Notes: a model not told the origin generated them from the letters alone. 32,066 nucleotides of DNA from CAYOSU01 sp964541255 (GCA_964541255.1 CAZIPL010000013.1:1-32066), one strand, 5' to 3'; numbered from the stretch's first letter, positions 24,045 through 31,740 are shown. Numbers and translations are program-made.

Positions 24045-24602
24045 ATGTCTGATTACGAAAAACAGGTTGACGAATTTACCGAAGAAGAAAATATGGAAGA
24101 AGATATACTCGAGCTTGTCGGCGACGACGGAGAGGTTGAGCATTTCTATCATTTGGCAACGCTTGAATATAAAAAAGAGTGGTATGTCGTTTTGCAGCCT
24201 ACCGAGACGACGGAGAACATTTCCGAAGACGAGCTTTTGATATTCCGCCTTGCAACGGACGAAAAGACGGGCGAAGACGTCTTCATGACAATCGACGACG
24301 AAAAAACCTTGAATGCCGTTTACGAAGAGTATTTGGCTCTTATCGAGGCTGACGACGAGTGCGAAGACGAAAATTGCGATTGTCACCATCATCATCACGA
24401 CCACGACGGTTGCGATTGCGGAGACGAATGCGACTGCGGCGACGATTGCGATTGCCACCACGACGAAGAGTGTGAAGCGGAATCTTGCGCTGAATGCGAA
24501 GAAGACTGCGTATGCTCCGGTTGCGAAGAAGAAACTTGCGACGATTGCGCATGCTATACTTGCGAAGACGAGCATTGCGATACTTGCGAAAACAAACGCT
24601 AA
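24045..24602 (+). CDS. DUF1292 (YrzB-like) protein with a Cys/His/Asp-rich metal-binding tail
   Basis: AGGAGG lies eight bases before the ATG. Residues about 1-100 are a DUF1292 domain (ILELVGDDGEVEHFYHLATL, YYVVLQP-like YVVLQP, LLIFRL, FMTIDDEKTLNAVYEEY), matching the usual gene order ruvX-DUF1292. The remaining 80 or so residues are extraordinary: 21 cysteines and 9 histidines among Asp/Glu, including CDCHHHHHDHDGCDCGD and CDCGDDCDCHHDEEC. Ordinary YrzB proteins are about 90 residues and lack this. The tail looks like a metal-binding store or sensor (zinc, nickel, copper or cadmium); which metal cannot be read. No membrane segment. A terminator follows closely. Confidence 0.88.
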   Translation: MSDYEKQVDEFTEEENMEEDILELVGDDGEVEHFYHLATLEYKKEWYVVLQPTETTENISEDELLIFRLATDEKTGEDVFMTIDDEKTLNAVYEEYLALIEADDECEDENCDCHHHHHDHDGCDCGDECDCGDDCDCHHDEECEAESCAECEEDCVCSGCEEETCDDCACYTCEDEHCDTCENKR

Positions 24603-24610
24603 AGACATTG

Positions 24611-24644
24611 AAAAATGCGTATCGCTGTGACGGTACGCATTTTT
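24611..24644 (+). terminator. Terminator after the DUF1292 gene
   Basis: AAAAATGCGTA (24611-24621) pairs perfectly with TACGCATTTTT (24634-24644), followed by further T to 24646. It is only 36 bases before the next start codon, and no promoter for that gene is obvious after it, so partial read-through is likely. Confidence 0.88.
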
Positions 24645-24681
24645 TTGCATTTTGAAAAGTAATGACAGGCGGAGAATTAAG

Positions 24682-27075
24682 ATGACAGATAACTTCGTAT
24701 CGAAAAAATGTTGTCATTGCGGGACGGTTGCGGAATATCCGCTCCCCGCGGACTTTAAGACTGCCGTTCCGAAATATCTTGACGGGAAACCGTTCGAGGA
24801 CGGCAATTTCGAATTAAAAAGAACGGTTATGCGTTGCCCCAAGTGCGGTTATGCAAGCTTTGACGTATCGAAAAGCATACTCAAAGACAGCACTATCGTG
24901 TCGAGCGACGAATACGAGTCGATAATAAAAAGCGATCTTTTCCCGAAATACATCGGAAATTATATCGCGATAGGGTATATTTACGAGCGTCAGAACGAAT
25001 ATTATCACGCATCGCATGCATATCTTTGCGCTGCGTGGGGCTGTCGCGACGAAAATAGGGGAAAAGAAGCGGAAATACTTCTCGAAAAAGCGGCAAAGCT
25101 CATTTTGAAACATATTGGCTCAAGCGAGTTTAAGGCTCATCCCGATTTGAATATGCTTCAATGCGCGGTCGATATTTTACGCCAGATAAGGGAATTCGAC
25201 AACGCTAAAAAGCTTGCGGCGTATGCTTTGTCAAAGAGCCTTCCCGAGGATATGAGAAAACTCTTCCTTTTGGAACAGTCCCTTTGCGATAACTATATCT
25301 ACGCTCCGCATGCGTTCAAGCCGCAAAACGAAACGAAGATAACAAGCATTCAAGAGCTTTTCAATCGCTTTGCCGAAGCTAAGGCGGGCGACGACAAGAT
25401 GAAGCTCCAAGCATATGCGGACGGCTTTGATTTTATCAACGGAATCAAATATATGGACGTACAAAAGGGCGTTTGGCTCGTTACCAATCCTTTCCTTAAC
25501 CAAAGCTTTGACTTTAATAAGGCGGTCAACTTAACGCGCGAGATTTTAGCTGAAAAGAAAGCTCCGAAAGTCGAAAAAGAAGCTCCGAAAGCTCCCGTAG
25601 CGCCGCCGCTTAAAGTATTCACCAAAGCCGAAGACTTGAAGCCTAAGGAAGAAAAAGCGGAAGAGTCTGCGATAGAAGAAAAAAAAGAAGCTCCGATAAT
25701 AACCGAAGAGGAAGTATTGAAAACCGTAGAAACGGTAACCGAAGAAGAAAAAACGGAAGAAGTTGTCGAACCCGAAGAGACTTTAGAAAGTAACGTTGAA
25801 GAAGCTCCACGTCCGATAAAGGTATTCACTACGGTTGAAGCACTCAAAGCCGCCGAAGCGGAGGAAGCTCAAAAAGACAACGAAGAAGAGACACCTGAAG
25901 AGGTGGTAGAAGAACTCGAAAACGTCGAAGCGGTAGAAGAAGCGCTCTCTCCCGAAGACAGTGAAGAGCCCGAAGAAGTTTTCGACGAGGCGGAAGATGT
26001 TTTCGAAGAAACGCTCGAAACCGAAAACGAAACAGAACTTCGCGAGGAAGACGATTTAGAGGAATGCTTCTTTGAAAAGCCCGACGAAGAGACTTCGGAA
26101 GGTGTGATAGACGAAGAGAAAACGACGGAAATCGAAGAGAAAATCGAACCCGAAGAAATCGTCGAAGAAGAGCTTTTTGAAGAAGAAAACGAAGCTTCCG
26201 ATTTGAATGAGGAAGACCCCGAAGAGGTTCAAGAAGATACGATTGAAGAAGTTGAGGAAGAAACAGAAACCGAGGAGGAGGTTTTTGAAGATTCCGAACC
26301 CGAGATAGAGTCCGAAGATGTTGAATTCGAGGAGTCCGACCCCGAAACGGAAGAAACTTTCGAAGAAGAGCCTTTTGAAGAGGTTGAAAACGACGAGGCT
26401 GAGACTGAAGAAACTTTCAAAGAAGAGAATCTCGAAGAGGAATCGTCTTTTGGAGAAGAACTTGAATCCGATGTCGAGAACGACGAGGTAGAAGAAACAA
26501 TCCCCGAAGAAGTCGAACCCGAGCAGATCGAAGAAATTCAAGATGAGCCCGAAACAAACGAACTTGAAGCGGAAGAAATTCTCGAAGAAGAGCAACTTTC
26601 TGAAGACCCCGTCGAAGAACCGTCGGAGGAGGTAGAGCCTAAGTCGGTCGAGAATTCGGAGGAGGAAGTCGAACCCGAAACGGAAGAAACTTTCGAAGAA
26701 GAGTCTTCCGAAGAGACCGAAAATAACGAGGTTGAGGCTGAAGAAACGGTCAAAGAACCGTCGGAGAGAACGGAAGATCTTCCCGCGGAAGAGATTAAAG
26801 AAGAACGTATAGAAGAACAACACGAAAAGGAACAAGAGGCTTTGCCGGAAGAAACAGAGGAGGAAGATATGGAAAACGCATTTTCGACGACGTATGAGGA
26901 ACAGTGCGAAACGATAACGACCCTTGCGTCGATTGACGGGGCGATTTCGGTATCGGAAGTTCAGTCCCTTTTCGAATACGGCTTTGTCAGAGCGAGAGAC
27001 ATTCTCAACAGAATGGCTGACGACGGACTGTTGGAAAGAACGGACGATCCCGAGAATTTCCGCTACGTCAAATAG
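24682..27075 (+). CDS. DUF2225-like zinc-ribbon protein with long acidic linker and FtsK-gamma-like winged helix
   Basis: The start at 24682 follows GGAG. The 797-residue protein has three parts. Residues 1-285: zinc ribbon from Cys10/Cys11/Cys13 (KKCCHCG) and Cys52/Cys55 (RCPKCGYASFD), then helical repeat-like sequence (YIAIGYIYERQNEYYHASHA), resembling DUF2225. Residues about 290-729: low-complexity Glu/Pro/Val linker with two PxKVFTxxExLK motifs (Lys311, Lys380) and an internal repeat (554-581 and 665-692). Residues 730-797: a winged helix (TITTLASIDGAISVSEVQSL, FEYGFVRARDILNRM, DDGLLER) like the FtsK/SpoIIIE gamma domain that reads DNA. No membrane segment. I know no named protein with this architecture; function unknown. 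Confidence 0.85.
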   Translation: MTDNFVSKKCCHCGTVAEYPLPADFKTAVPKYLDGKPFEDGNFELKRTVMRCPKCGYASFDVSKSILKDSTIVSSDEYESIIKSDLFPKYIGNYIAIGYIYERQNEYYHASHAYLCAAWGCRDENRGKEAEILLEKAAKLILKHIGSSEFKAHPDLNMLQCAVDILRQIREFDNAKKLAAYALSKSLPEDMRKLFLLEQSLCDNYIYAPHAFKPQNETKITSIQELFNRFAEAKAGDDKMKLQAYADGFDFINGIKYMDVQKGVWLVTNPFLNQSFDFNKAVNLTREILAEKKAPKVEKEAPKAPVAPPLKVFTKAEDLKPKEEKAEESAIEEKKEAPIITEEEVLKTVETVTEEEKTEEVVEPEETLESNVEEAPRPIKVFTTVEALKAAEAEEAQKDNEEETPEEVVEELENVEAVEEALSPEDSEEPEEVFDEAEDVFEETLETENETELREEDDLEECFFEKPDEETSEGVIDEEKTTEIEEKIEPEEIVEEELFEEENEASDLNEEDPEEVQEDTIEEVEEETETEEEVFEDSEPEIESEDVEFEESDPETEETFEEEPFEEVENDEAETEETFKEENLEEESSFGEELESDVENDEVEETIPEEVEPEQIEEIQDEPETNELEAEEILEEEQLSEDPVEEPSEEVEPKSVENSEEEVEPETEETFEEESSEETENNEVEAEETVKEPSERTEDLPAEEIKEERIEEQHEKEQEALPEETEEEDMENAFSTTYEEQCETITTLASIDGAISVSEVQSLFEYGFVRARDILNRMADDGLLERTDDPENFRYVK
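26341..26757 (+). repeat. Two in-frame direct repeat units in the acidic linker
   Basis: Units 26341-26424 and 26674-26757 (84 bases each, 333 bases apart) encode PETEETFEEE...ENDEAETEETFKE and a close variant. The first 30 bases are identical in both, suggesting recent duplication or recombination in a linker that tolerates length change. Confidence 0.75.
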
Positions 27076-27205
27076 TTTGATTTTTTGTAGGTTTTCGTTG
27101 AAAGTATAAGATCGAGCCTATATAGCGTCTATTACTTTCGTTTTCAAATCTTTTGATATAAACGAAAAAGCAAATTTCAAAACGAAGAATAATACATAAA
27201 CTTAG

Positions 27206-27230
27206 ATCCGACGGTTAATTTCCGTCGGAT
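27206..27230 (+). terminator. Terminator of the 797-residue gene
   Basis: ATCCGACGG (27206-27214) pairs perfectly with CCGTCGGAT (27222-27230), 7-base loop, followed by TTTTATA. Confidence 0.9.
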
Positions 27231-27374
27231 TTTTATATCGAAAAAAGTATTTTGGAGTTTTGAAAAAGCTCAAAAACACAGCTGTTTGTCGATACTTTTC
27301 AAGGCTTTTTCGTGTTTATTAAGTAGAAAGATAAATTTCGCTTTTTGTGGGTATGAATTTCTTTTGTCGCGGTA

Positions 27375-27403
27375 TTGCATAGTGGCTTGAAATATGCTAC
27401 AAT
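27375..27403 (+). promoter_or_regulatory. Promoter of the nfeD-floA operon
   Basis: TTGCAT (27375-27380), 17-base spacer, TACAAT (27398-27403), start expected near 27410. Confidence 0.7.
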
Positions 27404-27408
27404 ATACG

Positions 27409-27559
27409 AAAGCGGTTGCAAAAAACAACGCTTTTTTCCCGAAAAAATGCAACTTGGCGTTAAATCGAAAACAAGCATTTTTTTGAAAGCTATGTTGTAT
27501 AAAAGCAAAGCGTTCGACCGTCAACAAAAGGAAAACGATTTTTGCCGTCGATGCGGCAA
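27409..27559 (+). promoter_or_regulatory. Structured leader with two terminator-like hairpins
   Basis: Hairpin 1: AAAGC-(G)-GTTG pairs with CAAC-GCTTT (27409-27434), then T to 27437. Hairpin 2: AAAAAATGC (27442-27450) pairs with GCATTTTTT (27475-27483), then T and G. Hairpin 3: TTGCCG/CGGCAA (27542-27559) just before the AAGGAGG of nfeD. The first two sit between promoter and gene, suggesting attenuation. No known riboswitch is recognised. Confidence 0.5.
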
Positions 27560-27575
27560 TAAAAGGAGGATAAAG

Positions 27576-28091
27576 ATGCTGATTTTGCAAGTTGTACCCG
27601 ACATTCCGCTATACTTGCCGATAATTCTATACGCGTTCGGTTTGTTTTTTGCGTGCATAGAGATATTCACACCGGGCTTCGGGCTTTTCGGCATAATAGG
27701 AATAGCGTCTTGCGTTGGTGGAATAGTATTAAGAGTGATAGCAGGCGGCACCGCGCTTGAAATTATTTTGACTATGGTCGGAATAATAGCGGTTCTCGTC
27801 ATAGTATTTGCTATAACGGCAAAGTCCGCGCGAAGCGGCAAGCTTTCGAAGTCGCCGTTGATACTTTCTCAAAACGCAGTTTCGTCGGGAATAACCGAGG
27901 GAACGCAAGATTTTACGGGGCTTATCGGAAAAGTTGGCAAAACGACGACCTTTCTTCGCCCGATAGGTAAAGCCGAAATAGAAGATGGCAACTACGACGT
28001 CATTGCCGCAGACGGCGAGATAATCGAGTGCGGCGAACAAATCAAGGTAATCTCTGTCGAGGGACAGAAGATAATAGTAAAGAAAATATAA
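27576..28091 (+). CDS. NfeD family membrane protein, flotillin partner
   Basis: The 171-residue protein starts at 27576 after AAGGAGG. It has two to three membrane helices (ILYAFGLFFACIEIFTPGFG, GIIGIASCVGGIVL, ILTMVGIIAVLVIVFAI) and a C-terminal OB-fold domain (about 105-171, DFTGLIGKVGKTTTFLRPIGKAEIEDGNYDVIAADG), the layout of the short NfeD1b form lacking the protease domain. The next gene is floA, 11 bases on; NfeD proteins accompany flotillins in membrane microdomains. The assignment is secure from both sequence and neighbour. Confidence 0.93.
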   Translation: MLILQVVPDIPLYLPIILYAFGLFFACIEIFTPGFGLFGIIGIASCVGGIVLRVIAGGTALEIILTMVGIIAVLVIVFAITAKSARSGKLSKSPLILSQNAVSSGITEGTQDFTGLIGKVGKTTTFLRPIGKAEIEDGNYDVIAADGEIIECGEQIKVISVEGQKIIVKKI

Positions 28092-28102
28092 CGGAGGTAA
28101 AA

Positions 28103-29104
28103 ATGTTAATTTTGGCTGTTAATACCGGCTCGATCGTTGCAATCGTTGCCGCGGCGGTAATCGTACTTATTCTTTTGGCTTTCTTGCCACTGTCGGTATG
28201 GTTCAGAGCGCTCGTCTCGGGAGCTCATATACCTCTTTCGAGACTTATAGGAATAAAATTGCGTAAAATCGATCTTAAGATGATTGTAGAATCATATATC
28301 AGCGCGAAAAAAGCAGGTCTTTCGATAACGATAGACGAGCTCGAAACGCACATCATGGCAGGCGGTAAGGTTCTTAACGTCGTAAACGCGTTGATTTCGG
28401 CGCACTCTGCAAACATCGACCTTTCGTCTCAGACGGCAAAGGCGATCGACCTTGCGGGACGTGACGTTTTGAACGCGGTCAAGGTTTCGGTAAACCCTAA
28501 GGTCATCGAGACTCCGACGGTTGCGGCGATAGCAAAAGACGGTATTGAGCTTCGCGCGAAAGCGAGAGTTACGGTTAGAGCGAACATCACTCGTCTTGTC
28601 GGCGGTGCGGGCGAAGAAACCATCATCGCAAGAGTAGGCGAGGGTATCGTTACGACGGTAGGTTCTGCGGATACTCATAAAGAGGTTTTGGAAAACCCCG
28701 ACAGAATTTCAAAGACGGTTCTTGCGAAAGGTCTTGACTCCGGAACGGCGTTCGAGATTCTTTCCATCGATATCGCCGACATCGACGTAGGCAGAAACAT
28801 CGGCGCACAGCTCCAGATGGATCAGGCTGAAGCGGATAAGAGAATCGCTCAGGCAAAAGCTGAAGAAAGAAGAGCAATGGCTGTTGCTGCAGAACAGGAA
28901 ATGAAAGCCGAAACGCAGAAGATGAGAGCACAGCTTATCGCTGCGGAAGCTGAAGTTCCCAAGGCTATTTCTGAAGCACTCAAGACGGGCAAAATGGGCG
29001 TTATGGATTATTACAACCTTAAAAACCTCAATGCCGACACCGAAATGAGAAACGCTATCGCGAACGGCAACGAGCCTAAGACAAACAATAACAACGGTAA
29101 ATAA
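28103..29104 (+). CDS. floA: Flotillin-like protein FloA
   Basis: The 333-residue protein starts at 28103 after CGGAGG. An N-terminal membrane segment (VAIVAAAVIVLILLAFLPLSVWF) is followed by a PHB/SPFH-like domain (LIGIKLRKIDLKMIVESYI..., GIELRAKARVTVRANI, VGGAGEETIIARVGEGIV) and a coiled-coil region rich in Ala-Glu (QAEADKRIAQAKAEERRAMA). This matches YqfA/FloA closely, including length. It organises functional membrane microdomains and affects membrane fluidity. The C-terminus ends in Asn-rich NEPKTNNNNGK. Confidence 0.96.
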   Translation: MLILAVNTGSIVAIVAAAVIVLILLAFLPLSVWFRALVSGAHIPLSRLIGIKLRKIDLKMIVESYISAKKAGLSITIDELETHIMAGGKVLNVVNALISAHSANIDLSSQTAKAIDLAGRDVLNAVKVSVNPKVIETPTVAAIAKDGIELRAKARVTVRANITRLVGGAGEETIIARVGEGIVTTVGSADTHKEVLENPDRISKTVLAKGLDSGTAFEILSIDIADIDVGRNIGAQLQMDQAEADKRIAQAKAEERRAMAVAAEQEMKAETQKMRAQLIAAEAEVPKAISEALKTGKMGVMDYYNLKNLNADTEMRNAIANGNEPKTNNNNGK

Positions 29105-29106
29105 TC

Positions 29107-29451
29107 ATGGTATTCGACGAATTGGATGAAGTAATCGTCGAGGGGATATATCCCGTCGCGCCGAAAAAGCCGCCCGTGAAGAAATCGGAGAAAAAGCCGA
29201 CGCCGAAGAAGAAAACTGCCGACCACGTTCATCCGTCGGAAGAGGGACAGAACGTCAAAGTCGAGGTTCGTCCCGAATATATCGGATCGCTCGGCGAAGT
29301 GGACGACGAGGGCTGCAACGACCACGAGCACGGAAATCTTCGCTTCGTTTTGACGGAAAAAATCGTCGATGAAGTGTCGAACGACCGAAGCAAGCTTGCG
29401 GAATATATGGTCTTTTCCGAGATTTTGGGAAAGCCTAAATGTAAGCGATAA
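29107..29451 (+). CDS. Small acidic/basic protein of unknown function downstream of floA
   Basis: The 114-residue protein starts 2 bases after the floA stop with only a weak GG-containing ribosome-binding site, so its translation is probably coupled to floA. The N-terminus is acidic (FDELDEVIVEGIYP), then a Lys/Pro-rich linker (APKKPPVKKSEKKPTPKKK), then a folded-looking C-terminal part with Asp/His/Glu (EVDDEGCNDHEHGN) and helical VLTEKIVDEVSNDRSKLAEYM. No membrane segment. I do not recognise a family. Operon context suggests a role with NfeD/FloA. Confidence 0.8.
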   Translation: MVFDELDEVIVEGIYPVAPKKPPVKKSEKKPTPKKKTADHVHPSEEGQNVKVEVRPEYIGSLGEVDDEGCNDHEHGNLRFVLTEKIVDEVSNDRSKLAEYMVFSEILGKPKCKR

Positions 29452-29461
29452 AAATCAAATA

Positions 29462-29497
29462 AGACCCCGTTTCGGAATATAATCCTTTTCGGGGTCT
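29462..29497 (+). terminator. Terminator of the nfeD-floA operon
   Basis: AGACCCCG (29462-29469) pairs with CGGGGTCT (29490-29497), loop of 20 bases, followed by GTTTTTTTT. Confidence 0.92.
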
Positions 29498-29737
29498 GTT
29501 TTTTTTGGGGAAAGTCATAAAATTATTGTATTTTAGCAATAATAGAAAGAATAGTGAAAACGGTTTTTATCGAAAGAAACGGCTTTCGATTGCAAAAAGT
29601 CGCGAGAAAAAACACTGCAAAAGAACATCAAAAGCGATTACGATAGTTGAAATCTATTTACGTCGTAGATAAAACGGTTTGCTTGTTTTATAAATAAATA
29701 TTTGTTCACTTAATTTTTCGCTATGCCTTTCAATCGA

Positions 29738-29766
29738 TTGCATTGTATTGGAAAAAATGGTAATAT
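29738..29766 (+). promoter_or_regulatory. Promoter of uvrB, probably leaderless
   Basis: TTGCAT (29738-29743), 17-base spacer, TAATAT (29761-29766). The -10 ends six bases before the uvrB ATG (29773), so transcription would begin at or next to the start codon. Confidence 0.55.
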
Positions 29767-29772
29767 AACAAT

Positions 29773-31740
29773 ATGAAAAGCGAAGGGAAATTCAAACTTG
29801 TATCGAAATATAAGCCGACGGGCGATCAGCCCGAAGCGATAGAAAAGCTCGTCGAAGGAGTGGAAGACGGGCTTTCTCGTCAAGTCCTTTTGGGAGTTAC
29901 GGGTTCGGGCAAGACCTTCACAATGGCGAACGTCATAGAGAAAATTCAGCGTCCGACCCTTGTCATCGCGCATAACAAGACGTTGGCTGCTCAGCTTTGC
30001 AACGAGTTTCGCGAGTTTTTCCCCGACAGCAGAGTGGAATACTTTGTTTCGTATTACGATTATTATCAGCCCGAAAGCTACATTCCGAGCACCGATACGT
30101 ATATAGAAAAAGACCTGTCTATGAACGACGAGATAGATAAGCTTCGCTATTCCGCCACCTCTTCGCTTGCCGAGCGTCGCGACACGATCGTTGTCGCGTC
30201 CGTTTCGTGCATATACGGACTCGGCGCGCCCGAAGAATATTATAAGCTCGGAATATCGCTTAGAAAGGGCGAAGAGTACGACAGACACGAGCTTATGCGA
30301 AGACTTGTCGAAATAAGGTATGATAGAAACGATTTGGATTTCAAACGCTCTACGTTTAGAGTAAACGGCGACGTGTTCGAGATTTTCCCCGCAGACAGAA
30401 GCGACATCGCGATAAGAATAGATTTTTTCGGCGACGAGATAGAAAACATTTACGAAGTCGAACCCGTTTCGGGCAGGATTTCAAAGAGTTTGGATCACGT
30501 TGCGATATTCCCCGCGTCGCACTATGCCGCAGGGGACGAGAAGATAAAAAAGGCTCTTAATGAGATCGAAGCGGATATGGAGATTCAGGAAAAGCTTTTC
30601 AAGGAAAGCGGAAAGCTTATCGAGGCGCAGAGAATAAGAGAAAGGGTAACTTACGACGTCGAGATGATGAGGGAGCTTGGCTATTGCAAGGGCATAGAAA
30701 ACTATTCTCGTTATTTTGACGGAAGATCGCCCGGCGAGCCGCCTTTTACGCTTCTTGACTATTTTCCCAAAGACCTATTGATATTCATAGATGAATCGCA
30801 TATGACTGTTCCACAAATAAGGGCTATGCACCACGGAGACAGGTCGAGAAAAGATTCGTTGGTTCAATACGGTTTCAGGCTACCGTCGGCGTACGACAAT
30901 CGTCCGTTGACGTTTGAAGAGTTCGATAAAAAAGCTCCGCAAGTTGTGCTTGTTTCGGCAACGCCCGCGGAATACGAGATGTCGGTTGCAGGGCAAGTCG
31001 TAGAGCAGCTGATTCGTCCGACGGGGCTTCTCGATCCGAAAATTGAGGTAAGACCTACCGAGAATCAGGTTGACGATCTTGTCGAAGAGATTTTGAAAGT
31101 AACGGACGGCGGCGGCAAAGTTTTGGTAACGACGCTCACCAAGAAATTCTCCGAAATGCTCACCGATTATCTTTCGGATAGGAACATCAAGGTTCGCTAT
31201 ATGCATAGCGACATCGATACGCTCGAAAGAATAGATATAGTAAACGGCTTAAGAAGCGGCGAGTTTGACGTTTTGGTGGGCATAAACCTTTTGCGAGAGG
31301 GATTGGATCTTCCCGAGGTTAAGCTTGTTGCTATTTTGGACGCAGACAAAGAGGGATTTTTGAGAAGCGACACCGCGCTTATTCAAACGATAGGAAGAGC
31401 CGCGCGAAACGCAGACGGATACGTCGTTATGTACGCCGATACCGTGACGGGAAGTATGAAGCGTGCGATTGACGAGACCGAAAGGCGAAGAGAAACGCAG
31501 GATAAATATAACAAAGCGCACGGAATAGTCCCGAAAACAATAGTCAAAGACGTCAAGAACACTTTGGAAATATCTCACAAAGTCAACGCCGACGATAGAA
31601 TCAGAAAAGAAGACATCCCGAAAGAGATCGAAAAGCTGAAAGAGCTTATGAAAATAGCGTCTAATCAGCTCGATTTCGAAAAAGCGATAGAGATAAGGAA
31701 TACTATACAAAAACTAAAGGCAAGATTATATAAAAGATGA
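29773..31740 (+). CDS. uvrB: Excinuclease ABC subunit B
   Basis: The 655-residue DNA repair helicase verifies damage found by UvrA and recruits UvrC. Start FKLVSKYKPTGDQPEAI is the normal family start. Walker A GVTGSGKT is at 41-48, the damage-probing beta-hairpin YYDYYQPESYIP near 95-106, DESH box in FIDESHMTVPQ, helicase VI-like QTIGRAARN, and the C-terminal UVR domain EKLKELMKIASNQLDFEKAI that contacts UvrC. No Shine-Dalgarno sequence is visible. uvrA overlaps its stop by four bases (ATGA). Confidence 0.98.
   Translation: MKSEGKFKLVSKYKPTGDQPEAIEKLVEGVEDGLSRQVLLGVTGSGKTFTMANVIEKIQRPTLVIAHNKTLAAQLCNEFREFFPDSRVEYFVSYYDYYQPESYIPSTDTYIEKDLSMNDEIDKLRYSATSSLAERRDTIVVASVSCIYGLGAPEEYYKLGISLRKGEEYDRHELMRRLVEIRYDRNDLDFKRSTFRVNGDVFEIFPADRSDIAIRIDFFGDEIENIYEVEPVSGRISKSLDHVAIFPASHYAAGDEKIKKALNEIEADMEIQEKLFKESGKLIEAQRIRERVTYDVEMMRELGYCKGIENYSRYFDGRSPGEPPFTLLDYFPKDLLIFIDESHMTVPQIRAMHHGDRSRKDSLVQYGFRLPSAYDNRPLTFEEFDKKAPQVVLVSATPAEYEMSVAGQVVEQLIRPTGLLDPKIEVRPTENQVDDLVEEILKVTDGGGKVLVTTLTKKFSEMLTDYLSDRNIKVRYMHSDIDTLERIDIVNGLRSGEFDVLVGINLLREGLDLPEVKLVAILDADKEGFLRSDTALIQTIGRAARNADGYVVMYADTVTGSMKRAIDETERRRETQDKYNKAHGIVPKTIVKDVKNTLEISHKVNADDRIRKEDIPKEIEKLKELMKIASNQLDFEKAIEIRNTIQKLKARLYKR

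Larger units (their letters stand above)
27076..27575. other. 500-base intergenic region with terminator, promoter and structured leader
   Basis: It contains the terminator at 27206-27230, an inverted repeat AAAAGTAT/ATACTTTT near 27243-27298, the nfeD promoter (27375-27403) and a 165-base leader with three hairpins. No gene is supported. An in-frame extension upstream of nfeD lacks a ribosome-binding site. Confidence 0.6.
29452..29772. other. Intergenic region before uvrB with three further hairpins
   Basis: After the terminator there are hairpins ATTATTG/CAATAAT (29522-29528 with 29537-29543), ATCGAAAG/CTTTCGAT (29569-29576 with 29583-29590) and ATCTA/TAGAT (29652-29670). No gene is seen and no LexA-box-like CGAAC-N4-GTTCG was noticed ahead of uvrB. 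Confidence 0.5.

Noticed and set aside
26056..26835. Long open frame on the minus strand opposite the acidic linker (Phe/Leu-rich)
   Set aside because: It is the antisense of Glu codons (GAA/GAG read as TTC/CTC); composition explains its openness.
27447..27575. N-terminal extension of NfeD from an upstream in-frame ATG at 27447
   Set aside because: No ribosome-binding site there, it overlaps terminator-like hairpin 2, and the family start matches the ATG at 27576 with AAGGAGG.
29600..29772. LexA/SOS box upstream of uvrBA
   Set aside because: No CGAAC-N4-GTTCG-like dyad found by eye, although uvrBA is SOS-controlled in many Firmicutes.
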